Source: Pengzhenrongella sp031582905 (GTDB taxonomy: Bacteria; Actinomycetota; Actinomycetes; Actinomycetales; Cellulomonadaceae). Taken from it: DNA of 64,000 nt. The DNA is taken from assembly GCF_031582905.1 (NCBI RefSeq), contig NZ_CP133990.1, forward strand, positions 3,038,001 to 3,102,000, read 5' to 3'. Both the position numbers and the translations under genes were made by a program. A model generated the notes under the pieces. That model searched no databases and had not been told where the DNA came from. It was given only the letters and a program-made list of their open reading frames with translations. Of this stretch, positions 51,400 to 60,653 are shown piece by piece (the stretch's first letter is position 1; the number at the start of each line of letters is the position of its first letter).

Positions 51400-51502
51400 G
51401 CCGCGGGCGGCGGGAACACCCGTCGGGGCGATGCGCGTTGACACCGCAGGCCCGCCCGACGTGACGTCGGACGCGCGGGCACATCTGACGAAGGAGCCGG
51501 AC

Positions 51503-52165
51503 ATGTTCGGATCGTTGCTGCGGACCTCGATGGTCGACCCCGAGCGCGCGCTGCGCGGACGGGACCGCTACGCCTACTCGATCCCGGCGACGCACACCGT
51601 CCTGGGCACACCGCTGCAAGGCCCGTGGCCGGTCGGCACCGCGCAGCTGTACCTCGCGATGGGCTGCTTCTGGGGCGCCGAGCGCGCGATGTGGCAGCTG
51701 CCGGGCGTCGTGACGACCGCAGCCGGGTATCAGGGCGGGTTCACGCCGTACCCGAGCTACGAGGAGACGTGCACCGGCATGACCGGGCACACCGAGGCCG
51801 TCATGGTCGCCTACGACCCCGAGGTCCTCACGCACGAGGCGCTGCTGCGGGCGTTCTGGACGTCGCACGACCCGACGCAGGGCTTCCGCCAGGGCAACGA
51901 CCGCGGCACGCAGTACCGGTCGGCGGTGTACTTCACGACGCCGGAGCAGGAGGCCGCGGTGCTGGCCACCCGCGACGCCTACGCCGCCGAGCTGGCCAAG
52001 GCCGGGTACGGCGCGATCACGACCGAGGTGCGTCCGGCGTCCGAGGCGGGGACGTTCTACTACGCCGAGGCGTACCACCAGCAGTACCTGGACAAGAACC
52101 CGAACGGCTACTGCGGGCTCGGCGGCACCGGTGTCGCGTGCCCGGTCGGCCTGACCGGGGTCTGA
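51503..52165 (+). CDS. msrA: Peptide-methionine (S)-S-oxide reductase
   Basis: 220 residues. The catalytic motif is AMGCFWGAERAMW (Cys near residue 55), with GYQGGFTPYPSYEETCTGMTGHTEAV and HDPTQGFRQGNDRGTQYRS following. A Cys near the C-terminus in NPNGYCGLGGTGVACPVG can act as resolving residue. Reduces methionine S-sulfoxide in proteins. The ATG at 51503 has aaggag 8 nt upstream; longer in-frame ATG starts lack this. The N-terminal 40 residues match actinobacterial MsrA. It is divergent from metB. Confidence 0.94.
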   Translation: MFGSLLRTSMVDPERALRGRDRYAYSIPATHTVLGTPLQGPWPVGTAQLYLAMGCFWGAERAMWQLPGVVTTAAGYQGGFTPYPSYEETCTGMTGHTEAVMVAYDPEVLTHEALLRAFWTSHDPTQGFRQGNDRGTQYRSAVYFTTPEQEAAVLATRDAYAAELAKAGYGAITTEVRPASEAGTFYYAEAYHQQYLDKNPNGYCGLGGTGVACPVGLTGV

Positions 52166-52203
52166 GCGCTCGCGCGGCCGGCACGTCCGGCGCGCCCCGG
52201 ACG

Positions 52204-52245
52204 TGACAGAGGGACCCCCGCCGCTCGGCAGGGGTCCCTCTGTCA
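52204..52245. terminator. Bidirectional terminator between msrA and FKBP gene
   Basis: A perfect 15-bp inverted repeat, tgacagagggacccc (52204-52218) and ggggtccctctgtca (52231-52245), with a 12-nt GC-rich loop between convergent stops. Confidence 0.85.
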
Positions 52246-52287
52246 TCCGGACGTCGCCCCGGACGTCGTCCGGGGCCGTCGTGGGCG

Positions 52288-52691
52288 TCAGTTCACGCCG
52301 ACGACGTCCACCACGAAGACGAGGGTGTCGGTGCCCTTGATGCCGGCCTGCGGCATGCCGCGCGAGCCGTAACCCTGGTGCGGCGGGATCGACAGCAGCA
52401 CGCGGGAGCCGACCTGCTGGCCGACGAGGCCCTGGTCCCAGCCACCGATGACGGCGCCGACGCCGATCGGGAAGTTGATCGACGAGCCGCGGTCGTAGGA
52501 GTTGTCGAACACGCGACCGCCCCACGTCTGACCGAGGTAGTTCACGACGAGGTCGTCGCCGGTCTCGACCAGCGGACCGTCACCGCGGGACAGCACCACG
52601 ACCTCGAGCTCCTCGGGCGGGGGCCCGCCGGGAAGGTGATCTGCGGCTTGTCGCCGAACGAGCCGGAGGCCTCGGGGAGCTGCGCGGTCAT
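52288..52691 (-). CDS. FKBP-type peptidyl-prolyl cis-trans isomerase (apparent frameshift)
   Basis: About 134 residues, one FKBP domain: VVNYLGQTWGGRVFDNSYDRGS, FPIGVGAVIGGWDQGLVGQQVGSRVLLSIPP and TLVFVVDVVGVN. The Trp in GGWDQGL and the YGSRGMP turn line the usual active site. It lacks a signal peptide, so it is cytoplasmic. The start frame MTAQLPEASGSFGDKPQITFP breaks near 52627-52631 and joins GGPPPEELEVVVLSRG after one added base. The ATG at 52691 follows gagagga. It is immediately downstream of cbs on the same strand (110-bp gap). Confidence 0.9.
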
Positions 52692-52766
52692 GGGTCGGTC
52701 CTCTCGCTGGGTGGCGCGGTGCCGAGCGGCACCGGTCCATCCTGCCCCGGTCGGGCCGGCGCTGCT

Positions 52767-52814
52767 CGGTGCGTGGGTCGGTGCGTAGGTCGGTGCACGG
52801 GTCAGTGCGCGAGG
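52767..52814 (-). repeat. 12-bp tandem repeat spanning the cbs stop codon
   Basis: Four units on the plus strand: cggtgcgtgggt, cggtgcgtaggt, cggtgcacgggt and cagtgcgcgagg. On the cbs strand the junction that reads TGA (the stop, 52802-52804) reads CGA in each downstream copy. Confidence 0.7.
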
Positions 52815-54199
52815 AAGCCCAGCAGGTCGTGGCGGGTCAGGACGCCGACCGGGCGACCGTCGTCGACCACCATGAGCGCGTCGCCGTCGTGCAGCGCGGC
52901 GCGCACCGCGTCCAGGCCCTCCCCCGAGCCGATGAGCGGCAGCGGCGCCCCCATGTGCTGGGCGACGGGGTCGGACAGCGAGGCACGGCCGGCGAACACG
53001 GCGTCGAGCAGGTCGCGCTCGCTCAGCGAGCCGGCGACCTCACCGATCTTGACCGGGGGCTCGGCGCCGACCACGGGCATCTGGGAGACGCCGTACTCGT
53101 GCAGGATCTCGATCGCGTCGCGGACCGTCTCGGTCGGGTGCGTGTGCACCAGGGCCGGCAGCTCACCGGACTTCGTGCGCAGGACGTCGGCGGCGGTCAC
53201 GCCCTCGTCGGCGTCGAGGAAGCCGTAGGAGCGCATCCAGGCGTCGTTGAAGATCTTGCCCAGGTAGCCACGGCCGCCGTCGGGCAGCAGGACGACGATG
53301 ACGGCCTGCGCAGCCGCAGCCGGGTCCTCGGCCTCGAGGCGTGCGGCGAGGCGGAGCGCCGCGACGACCGCCATGCCGCACGACCCGCCGACCAGCAGGC
53401 CCTCCTCGCGCGCGAGCCGGCGCGTCATCGCGAAGGAGTCCGCGTCGGTCACGGCGATGATCTCGTCGGGCACCGCCGGGTCGTACGCCGACGGCCAGAA
53501 GTCCTCGCCGACGCCCTCGACGAGGTACGGACGGCCGTCGCCGCCGGAGTAGACCGACCCGGCCGGGTCGGCGCCGACGACGTGCACGGGGCCGCCCGCA
53601 CGGTCGGCGGAGGCGTCGTGCAGGTACCGCCCGGTGCCGGTGATCGTGCCGCCGGTGCCGACGCCGGTCACGAAGTGGGTCACGCGACCGTCGGTGTCGG
53701 CCCAGATCTCCGGGCCGGTGGTCTCGTAGTGGCTGGCGGGCCCGTTGACGTTGGCGTACTGGTTGGGCTTCCACGCCCCGGGGATCTCCCGCACGAGGCG
53801 GTCGGAGACCGAGTAGTAGGACTCGGGGCTGTCCGGCGCGACGGCGGTCGGCGTGACGACGACCCGGGCGCCGTAGGCCTCGAGGACGTCGATCTTGTCC
53901 TTGCCGACCTTGTCCGGGCACACGAACACGCAGTCGTACCCGCGGCGCTGCGCGACGAGCGCGAGCCCGACCCCGGTGTTGCCGCTGGTCGGCTCGACGA
54001 TCGTCCCGCCGGGCCGCAGCTCACCGCTCGCCTCGGCGGCGTCGACCATCTTCAGCGCGATGCGGTCCTTCACCGAGCCGCCCGGGTTGAGGTACTCGAC
54101 CTTCGCCAGGACCGTCGCGGACAGCCCGCGCGTGACGGACGTGAGCTGGACGAGCGGGGTGTTCCCGACGAGCTCGGAGATGTGCTGGGCGTACTTCAT
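52802..54199 (-). CDS. cbs: Cystathionine beta-synthase with CBS domain pair
   Basis: A 465-residue intact protein. The PLP domain (1-320): NTPLVQL, YLNPGGSVKDRIALKM (PLP lysine), EPTSGNTGVGLALVAQRRGY and GVGTGGTITGTGRYL. The C-terminal two CBS motifs (about 340-460) include VLRTKSGELPALVHTHPTETVRDAIEILHEYGVSQMPVV and LMVVDDGRPVGVLTRHDLL. Condenses serine and homocysteine to cystathionine. No heme-binding N-terminus is present, as usual in bacteria. TACCAT (minus strand, 54314-54319) is a possible distant -10. The metB product in this window is its pathway partner. Confidence 0.95.
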   Translation of the reverse strand: MKYAQHISELVGNTPLVQLTSVTRGLSATVLAKVEYLNPGGSVKDRIALKMVDAAEASGELRPGGTIVEPTSGNTGVGLALVAQRRGYDCVFVCPDKVGKDKIDVLEAYGARVVVTPTAVAPDSPESYYSVSDRLVREIPGAWKPNQYANVNGPASHYETTGPEIWADTDGRVTHFVTGVGTGGTITGTGRYLHDASADRAGGPVHVVGADPAGSVYSGGDGRPYLVEGVGEDFWPSAYDPAVPDEIIAVTDADSFAMTRRLAREEGLLVGGSCGMAVVAALRLAARLEAEDPAAAAQAVIVVLLPDGGRGYLGKIFNDAWMRSYGFLDADEGVTAADVLRTKSGELPALVHTHPTETVRDAIEILHEYGVSQMPVVGAEPPVKIGEVAGSLSERDLLDAVFAGRASLSDPVAQHMGAPLPLIGSGEGLDAVRAALHDGDALMVVDDGRPVGVLTRHDLLGFLAH

Positions 54200-54338
54200 C
54201 GGCGGACGGTCGCTTTCGGTGGTGGGCAGCCGACGACGCCGCCCGGGGGCGAGCAGGAGGTCGGTGCGACGGGCCGCCGGGCACGTGTACGCCCGGCAGC
54301 GGTGGGACTACGTCGATGGTACGCGTGGCCCGGACGCG

Positions 54339-54372
54339 CCGAGGGTGGCCGCGCGTGCGCGGCCACCCTCGG
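54339..54372 (-). terminator. Terminator of the Bax-inhibitor-like gene
   Basis: A 16-bp inverted repeat, ccgagggtggccgcgc (54339-54354) and its complement (54357-54372), with a 2-nt loop, located 37 nt after the stop at 54409 in the direction of transcription. Confidence 0.75.
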
Positions 54373-54408
54373 GAGTGCGTCCCGGGTCGTCCCGGGTCAG
54401 GCGCTGCG

Positions 54409-55251
54409 TCAGTCGCTGCCGCGCAGGATCGCGATGAGCCGCAGGAACTCCAGGTACATCCAGACCAGCGTCACGACGAGGCCGAAGGCCGCGGTCCACG
54501 CCATCCTGGCCGGGGCACCGCCCTCGACGCCGCGCTTGATCGAGTCGAAGTCGACGATCAGCATCGCCGCGGCCAGGCCGACCGCGAACAGGCCGACGAC
54601 CATGCCGAGCGGGCCGCTGCGCAGCGGGCCGAACATGCCGTCGCCACCGGCGCCGAACAGCGCCATGCCGAGGTTGACCAGCGAGAAGATGAGGTAGCCG
54701 CCCATGGCGATCAGCAGCCACCGCGTGAACTTCGGGGTGACCCGCACCTTGCCGGAGCGGAACAGCACGAGGCAGGCGGCGAACGTGGCCATCGTGGCGA
54801 GCACGGCCTGGGTGACGATGCCGGGCAGGTTCGCCGCGACCTCGACGTACCAGGAGATGCCCCCGAGGAAGAGCCCCTCCGCGGCGGCGTACAGCACGAT
54901 CAACGCCGGGCTGGGGTTCTTCTTGAAGGCGTTCACCAGGCCGAGCACGAAGCCGACGAGCGCGCCGCCGATCGCGACCGGCATCCGGAGGGCGTCCGGG
55001 ACGACGAACCACGCGAACGCCGCCGTCGCCACCACGACGGCGAGCAAGCCCGCGGTCTTCATGATGACGTCGTCGTAGGTCATGCGGCCGATCTGGGCGT
55101 TCGACGCCGCCGGCGCGTCGTACATCTGGTCGAGCGTCGCGGCGTCGTAGCCGGCGGTCGTCGCCGGGCCGGACCGCACGCTGGAGCCGCGCTGCCGCGA
55201 CCGCTGCGGGTCGCGGAACACCGCGGTGTTCTCGAAGACGGGATTGCTCAT
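54409..55251 (-). CDS. Bax inhibitor-1/YccA-like membrane protein
   Basis: 280 residues. A polar N-terminus of about 60 residues precedes seven helices: IMKTAGLLAVVVATAAFAWFV, MPVAIGGALVGFVLGLVNAF, ALIVLYAAAEGLFLGGISWYVE, IVTQAVLATMATFAACLVLF and others, ending VTLVWMYLEFLRLIAILRG. The Asp in IVDFDSIKRGVE belongs to the conserved di-aspartyl pH/Ca region of the family. Function in bacteria is unclear. The ATG has a clear aggagg site 5 nt upstream. A TAGGGT box near 55324-55329 is a candidate -10. The frame is intact. Confidence 0.9.
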   Translation of the reverse strand: MSNPVFENTAVFRDPQRSRQRGSSVRSGPATTAGYDAATLDQMYDAPAASNAQIGRMTYDDVIMKTAGLLAVVVATAAFAWFVVPDALRMPVAIGGALVGFVLGLVNAFKKNPSPALIVLYAAAEGLFLGGISWYVEVAANLPGIVTQAVLATMATFAACLVLFRSGKVRVTPKFTRWLLIAMGGYLIFSLVNLGMALFGAGGDGMFGPLRSGPLGMVVGLFAVGLAAAMLIVDFDSIKRGVEGGAPARMAWTAAFGLVVTLVWMYLEFLRLIAILRGSD

Positions 55252-55476
55252 GCGTTCCTCCTGGTCACGGCGGCCGATGGTCCTCAGGTCCGGGGACCGG
55301 CGTGTGGTCGCTGGCCGCCACCTACCCTACGCAACGCCGGTCGCCCCGCCCGCGTTCCCGGGACCGCCGGCGCGACGCGCCGTTCATCCCCGGGTCGCAC
55401 GCGTCCTCCTTCCGGCGTACCGCCGCCCGGCCCGACGTCGCTCCGCAGGGGGTCCCGGACCCGCCGACCCCGGTCC

Positions 55477-55482
55477 TAGCGT
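55477..55482 (+). promoter_or_regulatory. Candidate -10 for the ABC-two-component gene set
   Basis: TAGCGT, 53 nt before the ATG at 55536, with ggagg between. The 284-bp divergent gap 55252-55535 otherwise shows only the minus-strand TAGGGT for the Bax-inhibitor-like gene. Confidence 0.45.
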
Positions 55483-55535
55483 CGAACCGGCGGCACACCC
55501 GGGCCGCCGACGACCGACCGGAGGACGACGACGAC

Positions 55536-56495
55536 ATGATCGAGGCCCGCGACCTGACCAAGAGGTACGGCCCCAAGACGGCCGTCGACGACGTGACGTT
55601 CACCGTCCACCCCGGACGGGTGACCGGCTTCCTCGGGCCGAACGGCGCCGGGAAGTCCACGACGATGCGGATGGCCGTCGGGCTGGACCGCCCGACCCAC
55701 GGCACGGTGACCGTCAACGGCCGCCCCTACGCCCAGCACCGGTCCCCCCTGCACGAGGTCGGCGCGCTGCTCGACGCGAAGGCGGTGCACACCGGCCGGT
55801 CCGCCCTGCACCACCTGCAGGCGATGGCCGCCACCCACGGGATCGGCCGGTCCCGGGTCCACGAGGTGATCGCGATGACCGGGCTCGAGACCGTCGCGCG
55901 CAAGCGGGTCGGTGGCTTCTCCCTCGGGATGGGGCAGCGCCTCGGGATCGCGTCCGCGCTGCTCGGCGACCCGCACACGCTGCTGCTGGACGAGCCGGTC
56001 AACGGCCTGGACCCGGAGGGCGTGCTGTGGGTGCGCACGCTCGTGCGCCGCCTCGCCGCCGAGGGACGCACCGTGTTCCTGTCCTCGCACCTCATGAGCG
56101 AGATGGCCCAGACCGCCGACCACCTCATCGTCGTCGGACGCGGACGGGTCGTGGCGGACGCCCCGGTCGCGCAGATCATCGGCGACGCGGGCACGGCGAC
56201 CGTCCGGGTCCGCACGCCGCAGGCGGGGCAGCTCATGCAGGCCCTGACCCGCGGCGGGGTGTCCGTCACGCGGTCCGGCGCGGACCTCCTCGAGGTCACC
56301 GGTGCCGGCACCGAGACGGTCGGTGAGGCGGCCGCGGCGAGCGGCGTCGTCCTGCACGAGCTCACCCCCGTCGCCCGGTCGCTCGAGGACGCCTACATGG
56401 CACTCACCGCGGGCGAGGTCGAGTACCACTCCACCGCGAGCCCCACCGTTCCCGACGTCCCCGTCGCTCGCACCGCCCGCACCGAGAGGTCCTGA
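55536..56495 (+). CDS. ABC transporter ATPase, antibiotic/drug export type
   Basis: 319 residues. Walker A GPNGAGKSTTMRMAVGL, signature-region FSLGMGQRLGIASALL (LGMGQ in place of LSGGQ, as in bacitracin/lantibiotic-export ATPases), Walker B LLLDEPVNGLDPEG, switch SSHLMSEMA. A C-terminal domain of about 90 residues follows, ending LEDAYMALTAGEVEYHS. The two genes after it encode a permease and a sensor kinase, a common arrangement for peptide-antibiotic sensing and export. Substrate unknown. It has a ggagg site 12 nt before the ATG, a long spacing. Confidence 0.92.
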   Translation: MIEARDLTKRYGPKTAVDDVTFTVHPGRVTGFLGPNGAGKSTTMRMAVGLDRPTHGTVTVNGRPYAQHRSPLHEVGALLDAKAVHTGRSALHHLQAMAATHGIGRSRVHEVIAMTGLETVARKRVGGFSLGMGQRLGIASALLGDPHTLLLDEPVNGLDPEGVLWVRTLVRRLAAEGRTVFLSSHLMSEMAQTADHLIVVGRGRVVADAPVAQIIGDAGTATVRVRTPQAGQLMQALTRGGVSVTRSGADLLEVTGAGTETVGEAAAASGVVLHELTPVARSLEDAYMALTAGEVEYHSTASPTVPDVPVARTARTERS

Positions 56496-56497
56496 CC

Positions 56498-57345
56498 ATG
56501 AGCACCGTCACGCACCGTCCCCGGCCGCCGGCCACCCCGCACGCACCGTGCCCGACGGCGGCGGCCTCACCTTCCCGCGGGTCGTGGCCTCCGAGTGGAT
56601 CAAGCTCCGCACGCTGCGCTCGACGCTCTGGACGCTCGTCGTCACCGTCGTCCTCATGGTCGGCATCGCGCTGCTCGCCGCCTGGGGGTTCACCGAGGGC
56701 AACGAGGCCGAGGGCGGGTCGGCAGCGGGCGCCTTCGCCACCACGGTCGGCTCGAACGTCGCCCAGATGTCCATCGCCGTGCTCGGCGTGCTCATCATCA
56801 CCGGTGAGTACACGACCGGCATGGTCCGCTCCACGTTCGCGGCCGTACCCACCCGGCTCCCGGCGCTCGCGGCCAAGGGCCTGGTGCTGACCGTGACGAT
56901 CCTCGTGGTCGGGCTGGTCAGCGTCGGCCTCGCGTACGTCGCGACCCTGCCGCTGCTGGGCGGGACCGGCATGGCGATCGACCTCGGCGACCCGGAGAGC
57001 GTCCGGGTCCTCGTCGGCACCGCGCTCTACCTGACGGCGGTCGCGCTGCTCGCGTTCGCGTTCGGCGCGCTCATCCGCCACTCCGCCGGTGCGCTCGCCG
57101 CGGTGCTCGGACTGCTGCTCGTCGTCGAGCCGCTGTTCGCGAACATCCCGCTCGCGTTCTTCCGAGAGGTCAGCCCGTATCTGCCGTCGACCGCGGGGAT
57201 GCGGGTCATGCGACCGGACGACTTCAACGCCGCGATGGGCGGCGAGGTGGCGCTCGGCCCGTGGCAGGGTTACGGCGTGATGCTCGGGTGGGTGGCCGTC
57301 GTGCTCACGGTCGCCGCGGTGCTGCTCCGGCGGCGGGACGCCTGA
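56498..57345 (+). CDS. ABC-2 type permease (apparent frameshift near start)
   Basis: About 282 residues and six helices: SEWIKLRTLRSTLWTLVVTVVLMVGIALLAAW, MSIAVLGVLIITGEYTTGMVRSTFAAVPTR (the ABC-2 coupling region), AKGLVLTVTILVVGLVSVGLAYV, and a C-terminal helix ending LLRRRDA. The start MSTVTHRP breaks in the C run 56519-56522; one extra base gives AAGHPARTVPDGGGLTFPRVVASEW. It begins 2 nt after the ATPase stop and ends 2 nt before the kinase start, so the set is co-transcribed. Confidence 0.9.
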
Positions 57346-57347
57346 CG

Positions 57348-58779
57348 ATGCCGCGCCGGACGACGCCGCCGGACCGGGCCCGCCCCCGTCCGGCGGCGTC
57401 GTCCGCGTCCTCGCCCCCGCCCCTGCCGTCGTCCGCGCGGGCCGGCGGGGTGGACCCGCTGTTCACCGAGCTCGACACCCGCCGGCTGGGGCCGGTGCGG
57501 CGGTACTTCGTGCGGCACCCGGTCGCGATGGACCGGCTCGTCGCGGCGCTGTACGCCGTCCCGGCGATCGGCGCCGCCCTCCTTGAGGAGACCGCGCCCA
57601 GCGCCGACGCGGAGGTGACGCTGCGGGGCGGCCCCGCGGCGGCGGTCCTCCTCGCGGTGGCCGTGCTCGGCGGCGTCGCCCTGCTGTGGCGGCGCCGCGC
57701 CCCCTGCGCACCGCGCTCGTGATCGGCGCGCTCGCCGTGGTGACCGTCGCCGCGCTGGGCACGCTCAACGGGCTGGACCTCGCGATCGCCTTCGTCCTCT
57801 ACGCCGTCGCGGCGTCGTCGCCACCCCGGACGGCCTGGCTCACGCTGACCGCCTCGCTGGTCGTCGTGGGGGCGGCCGTGCTCGCGTGGGAGCGTCCGCT
57901 CGGCACCCCGCTCACCGCTGAGGCCGACACCGGGGCACGGGTCGGCTCCTTCACCGGGCTGCTCATCCTGTACCTCGTCGCCCTCGCCATCGGGACCGGC
58001 GTGCGCAACCGCCGTCTGCACGTCGCCTCCGTCGTGGACCGGGCGAACGCGCTCGCCGTCGAGCGCGAGCAGGGCGCGCAGCTCGCCGCCGCAGCCGAAC
58101 GGGCCCGCATCGCCCGGGAGATGCACGACGTCGTCGCGCACAGCCTGTCGGTGATGATCGCGCTCGCGGACGGCGCCGGCGTCGCGCTCGAGCGTTCACC
58201 GGCACGCTCGCGGGAGGCGCTCGAGGAGCTCTCCGCCACCGGGCGGTCGGCCCTCGCCGACATGCGCCGCGTGCTCGGCGCGCTCCGCGACCCGGGCACC
58301 GGCGCCGGTGCCGGTCCCGGTGCCGGTCCCGGTGGCGGTCCCGAGGTGCCGCTGGACCCGCAGCCCGGGTCGTCGGACCTCGAGCGGCTCGTCGAGGGCT
58401 TCCGGACCGCCGGCGTGCCGGTCCGCTGGACGGTGAGCGGACCACCGCTGCCCCCGGACGCCGGGCTGCAGCTGGCCGTCTACCGGATCGTGCAGGAGTC
58501 GCTCACCAACGTGCTGCGGCACGCCCCGGGCGCCACCCGCGTCGACGTCGTGCTGGCCGCCGGGACCGACCGCGTCGACGTCGTCGTCACCGACACCGGG
58601 GCACCGACACCCCGCGCACCGACGGCGCACCGGCGGGCGACCCGTCGACCGGATCGGGCCGGGGCCTCATCGGCATGCGCGAGCGCGCCGCCGTCTACGG
58701 TGGGCGGGTCGAGGCCGGGACGCACGACGGCGGGTGGCGCGTCCACGCGACCCTGCACTGGGAGGGAGGCGCACCGTGA
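57348..58779 (+). CDS. Sensor histidine kinase, HisKA_3/NarL-type (two apparent frameshifts)
   Basis: About 477 residues. A Pro/Ala-rich N-terminus precedes several membrane helices (about residues 60-220), then a coiled coil and the dimerisation box RARIAREMHDVVAHSLSVMI with the phospho-accepting His. A Gly/Ala/Pro linker encoded by ggtgccggtccc repeats leads to the ATPase domain: YRIVQESLTNVLRHAPGA (N box), VTDTGG and GRGLIGMRERAAVYGG (G boxes). Breaks lie in the C run 57700-57704 (continuing LRTALVIGALAVV) and the G run 58598-58601. The repaired stop overlaps the regulator GTG as GTGA. It probably responds to a cell-envelope signal handled by the ABC pair. Confidence 0.9.
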
Positions 58780-59579
58780 CCGATCCCACCGCCGCACCGG
58801 ACGGCCGCGGACCACACGACCCCGCACCCCGCGACCCCGCACCCCGCGCCCCCGGAGCCCCCGAGCACGGCGCCCCCGACTCCGGCCCGGGCACCTCCGC
58901 ACCGCCGATCCGCGTGCTGCTGGTCGACGACCAGGCGCTGCTGCGGATGGGGTTCCGGCTCGTGCTCGAGGGCGAGGAGGACCTCGTCGTCGTGGGTGAG
59001 GCGGGCGACGGCGAGGCCGCCGTCCGGCAGGCGCTCGCGCTGCGGCCGGACGTCGTGCTCATGGACGTCCGCATGCCCGGGACCAACGGCATCGTGGCGA
59101 CCGAGCGCCTGGTCGCCGCGCTGCCGCAGTGCCGCGTCGTCATCCTCACCACCTTCGACCTCGACGAGTACGCCTTCGCCGCCCTGCGCGCGGGCGCGAG
59201 CGGATTCCTGCTCAAGGACGCGCGCCCGGCAGAGCTGGTGGCGGCGATCCGCACGGTGGCGAACGGGGACGCCGTCGTGTCCGCGCGCGTCACCCGGCGC
59301 ATGCTCGAGATGTTCGCGGGCCACCTGCCGGCCGACGGCGCGTCGCCAGCCGAGCCGGGCGCGCTCGACGCGCGGCTGCGGTCGCTCACGCCGCGCGAGC
59401 TCGAGGTGCTCGAGGCGATCGCCGAGGGTCTGTCCAACGGCGAGATCGCCGCACGCCTCGTGCTGTCGGAGGCGACGGTCAAGACCCATGTCGGCCGCAT
59501 CCTGGCCAAGCTCGGGCTACGGGACCGCGTCCAGGCGGTCGTGCTCGCATACACGACCGGTCTCGTCCGGCCCGGCTGA
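58776..59579 (+). CDS. NarL/LuxR-family response regulator
   Basis: 267 residues. An unusual Pro/Ala/Asp-rich N-terminal extension of about 45 residues precedes the receiver IRVLLVDDQALLRMGFRLVLEG, with the phospho-Asp in VVLMDVRMPGTNG and conserved Lys in GFLLKDARP. The C-terminal LuxR helix-turn-helix is LTPRELEVLEAIAEGLSNGEIAARLVLSEATVKTHVGRILAKLGLRDR. It is paired with the kinase by a 4-nt overlap. Likely targets are its own operon; no repeated operator is visible at 55.3-55.5 kb. A start nearer IRVLL is possible but lacks support. Confidence 0.94.
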   Translation: MTDPTAAPDGRGPHDPAPRDPAPRAPGAPEHGAPDSGPGTSAPPIRVLLVDDQALLRMGFRLVLEGEEDLVVVGEAGDGEAAVRQALALRPDVVLMDVRMPGTNGIVATERLVAALPQCRVVILTTFDLDEYAFAALRAGASGFLLKDARPAELVAAIRTVANGDAVVSARVTRRMLEMFAGHLPADGASPAEPGALDARLRSLTPRELEVLEAIAEGLSNGEIAARLVLSEATVKTHVGRILAKLGLRDRVQAVVLAYTTGLVRPG

Positions 59580-59620
59580 GTCGCCCGCGGGACGGCCGAG
59601 GGCGCGGCGCTCCGGGCGGG

Positions 59621-59639
59621 TTAGGGTCGCCTCACCCGC
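59621..59639 (+). promoter_or_regulatory. DtxR/IdeR-type iron box overlapping a -10 element
   Basis: TTAGGGTCGCCTCACCCGC matches the recalled consensus TTAGGTTAGCCTAACCTAA at most positions, including TTAGG, GCCT and ACC. It overlaps TAGGGT (59622-59627), a likely -10 about 35 nt before the siderophore-interacting protein gene. Iron-loaded DtxR/IdeR would then block transcription. The placement before a SIP gene is what the regulon predicts. Confidence 0.65.
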
Positions 59640-59662
59640 ACGCCGCCCGATCGAGGAGACCC

Positions 59663-60552
59663 ATGGCCGAGCGTTCCGCCCGCCGCCCGCGCGCCGCGAT
59701 GATCGCGACCGTCCTGCGCACCGAGCGCATCGCCCCGGCCATGGTCCGGGTCGTCCTGGGTGGGCCGGGGCTGGCCGGCTACCGACCGTCCCCGTGCGCC
59801 GACTCCTACGTCAAGGCGGTGTTCCCGCCGTCGAGCGCGCCCACGGACCTGCCGCTCGACGCCGAGGGGCGCGTGGACCTCGAGGCGCTGAGCGCGGTGC
59901 TGCCGGCGGACGAGCCGGTCCGGCTGCGCACCTACACGGTCCGTGCCTGGGACGAGGCGGCCCGCGAGCTGACCCTCGACTTCGTCGTGCACGGGGACGC
60001 CGGCCTGGCCGGGCCCTGGGCCGCGGCGGCCCGCCCGGGCGACACCCTCCCGCTCCTCGGTCCCGGCGGCGACTACTCCCCGCCGACGACGCCGCCTGGC
60101 ACCTGCTGGTCGCGGACGAGAGCGCGCTGCCCGCGGTCGCCGTGACGCTCGAGCGGCTGCCCGCCGGCGCGCGCGCGATCGCCCTCGTGGAGGTCGACGG
60201 ACCGGCCGACGAGGTGCCGCTCGCGGCACCCGGTCGCGCCGCCGCGGACTCCGCGCCCGGCGTGGAGGTCCGGTGGGTGCACCGCGCGGGCCGACCGGTC
60301 GGTCAGGCGCTGGTCGAGGCGACGCGTGCGCTCCGGTGGCCCGACGGCGTGCCGCACGCGTTCGTCCACGGCGAGGCCGGGTTCGTCAAGGAGCTGCGCG
60401 CCCACCTGCGCACCGAGCGCGGGATGCCGCGCGAGCACCTGTCGATCTCGGGGTACTGGCGGCTGGGCACCGACGACGAGGGGTGGCGCGCCCGCAAGCG
60501 GGACTGGCTGCGGGAGATCGAGGAGCGCGAGCTGGCCGCCGGCCTGCGCTGA
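59663..60552 (+). CDS. Siderophore-interacting flavoprotein, ferric-siderophore reductase (apparent frameshift)
   Basis: About 296 residues of the SIP family. The FAD-binding barrel has VRLRTYTVRAWD (RxYTxR) and LDFVVHGDAGLAGPWAAAARPGD. The NAD(P)H domain ends FVHGEAGFVKELRAHLRTERG and SGYWRLGTDDEGWRARKRDW, the family C-terminus. It reduces cytoplasmic ferric siderophores to release iron. The frame breaks at GGDYSP; one base in the C run 60078-60081 continues it as ADDAAWHLLVADESALPA. The ATG follows gaggag. The iron box just upstream supports the function. No siderophore uptake genes are next to it. Confidence 0.93.
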
Positions 60553-60587
60553 GGCCTGCCCTGCCCCCGCGGCGGGCCGGACGCACG

Positions 60588-60621
60588 GACGCCGCCGCAC
60601 CCGGACGGGTGCGGCGGCGTC
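60588..60621. terminator. Bidirectional terminator between SIP and YihY genes
   Basis: A perfect 15-bp inverted repeat, gacgccgccgcaccc (60588-60602) and gggtgcggcggcgtc (60607-60621), with a 4-nt loop, between convergent genes. Confidence 0.8.
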
Positions 60622-60653
60622 GGCGTGGGCAGGGGGCCTGCCAGGGCCGGGGG

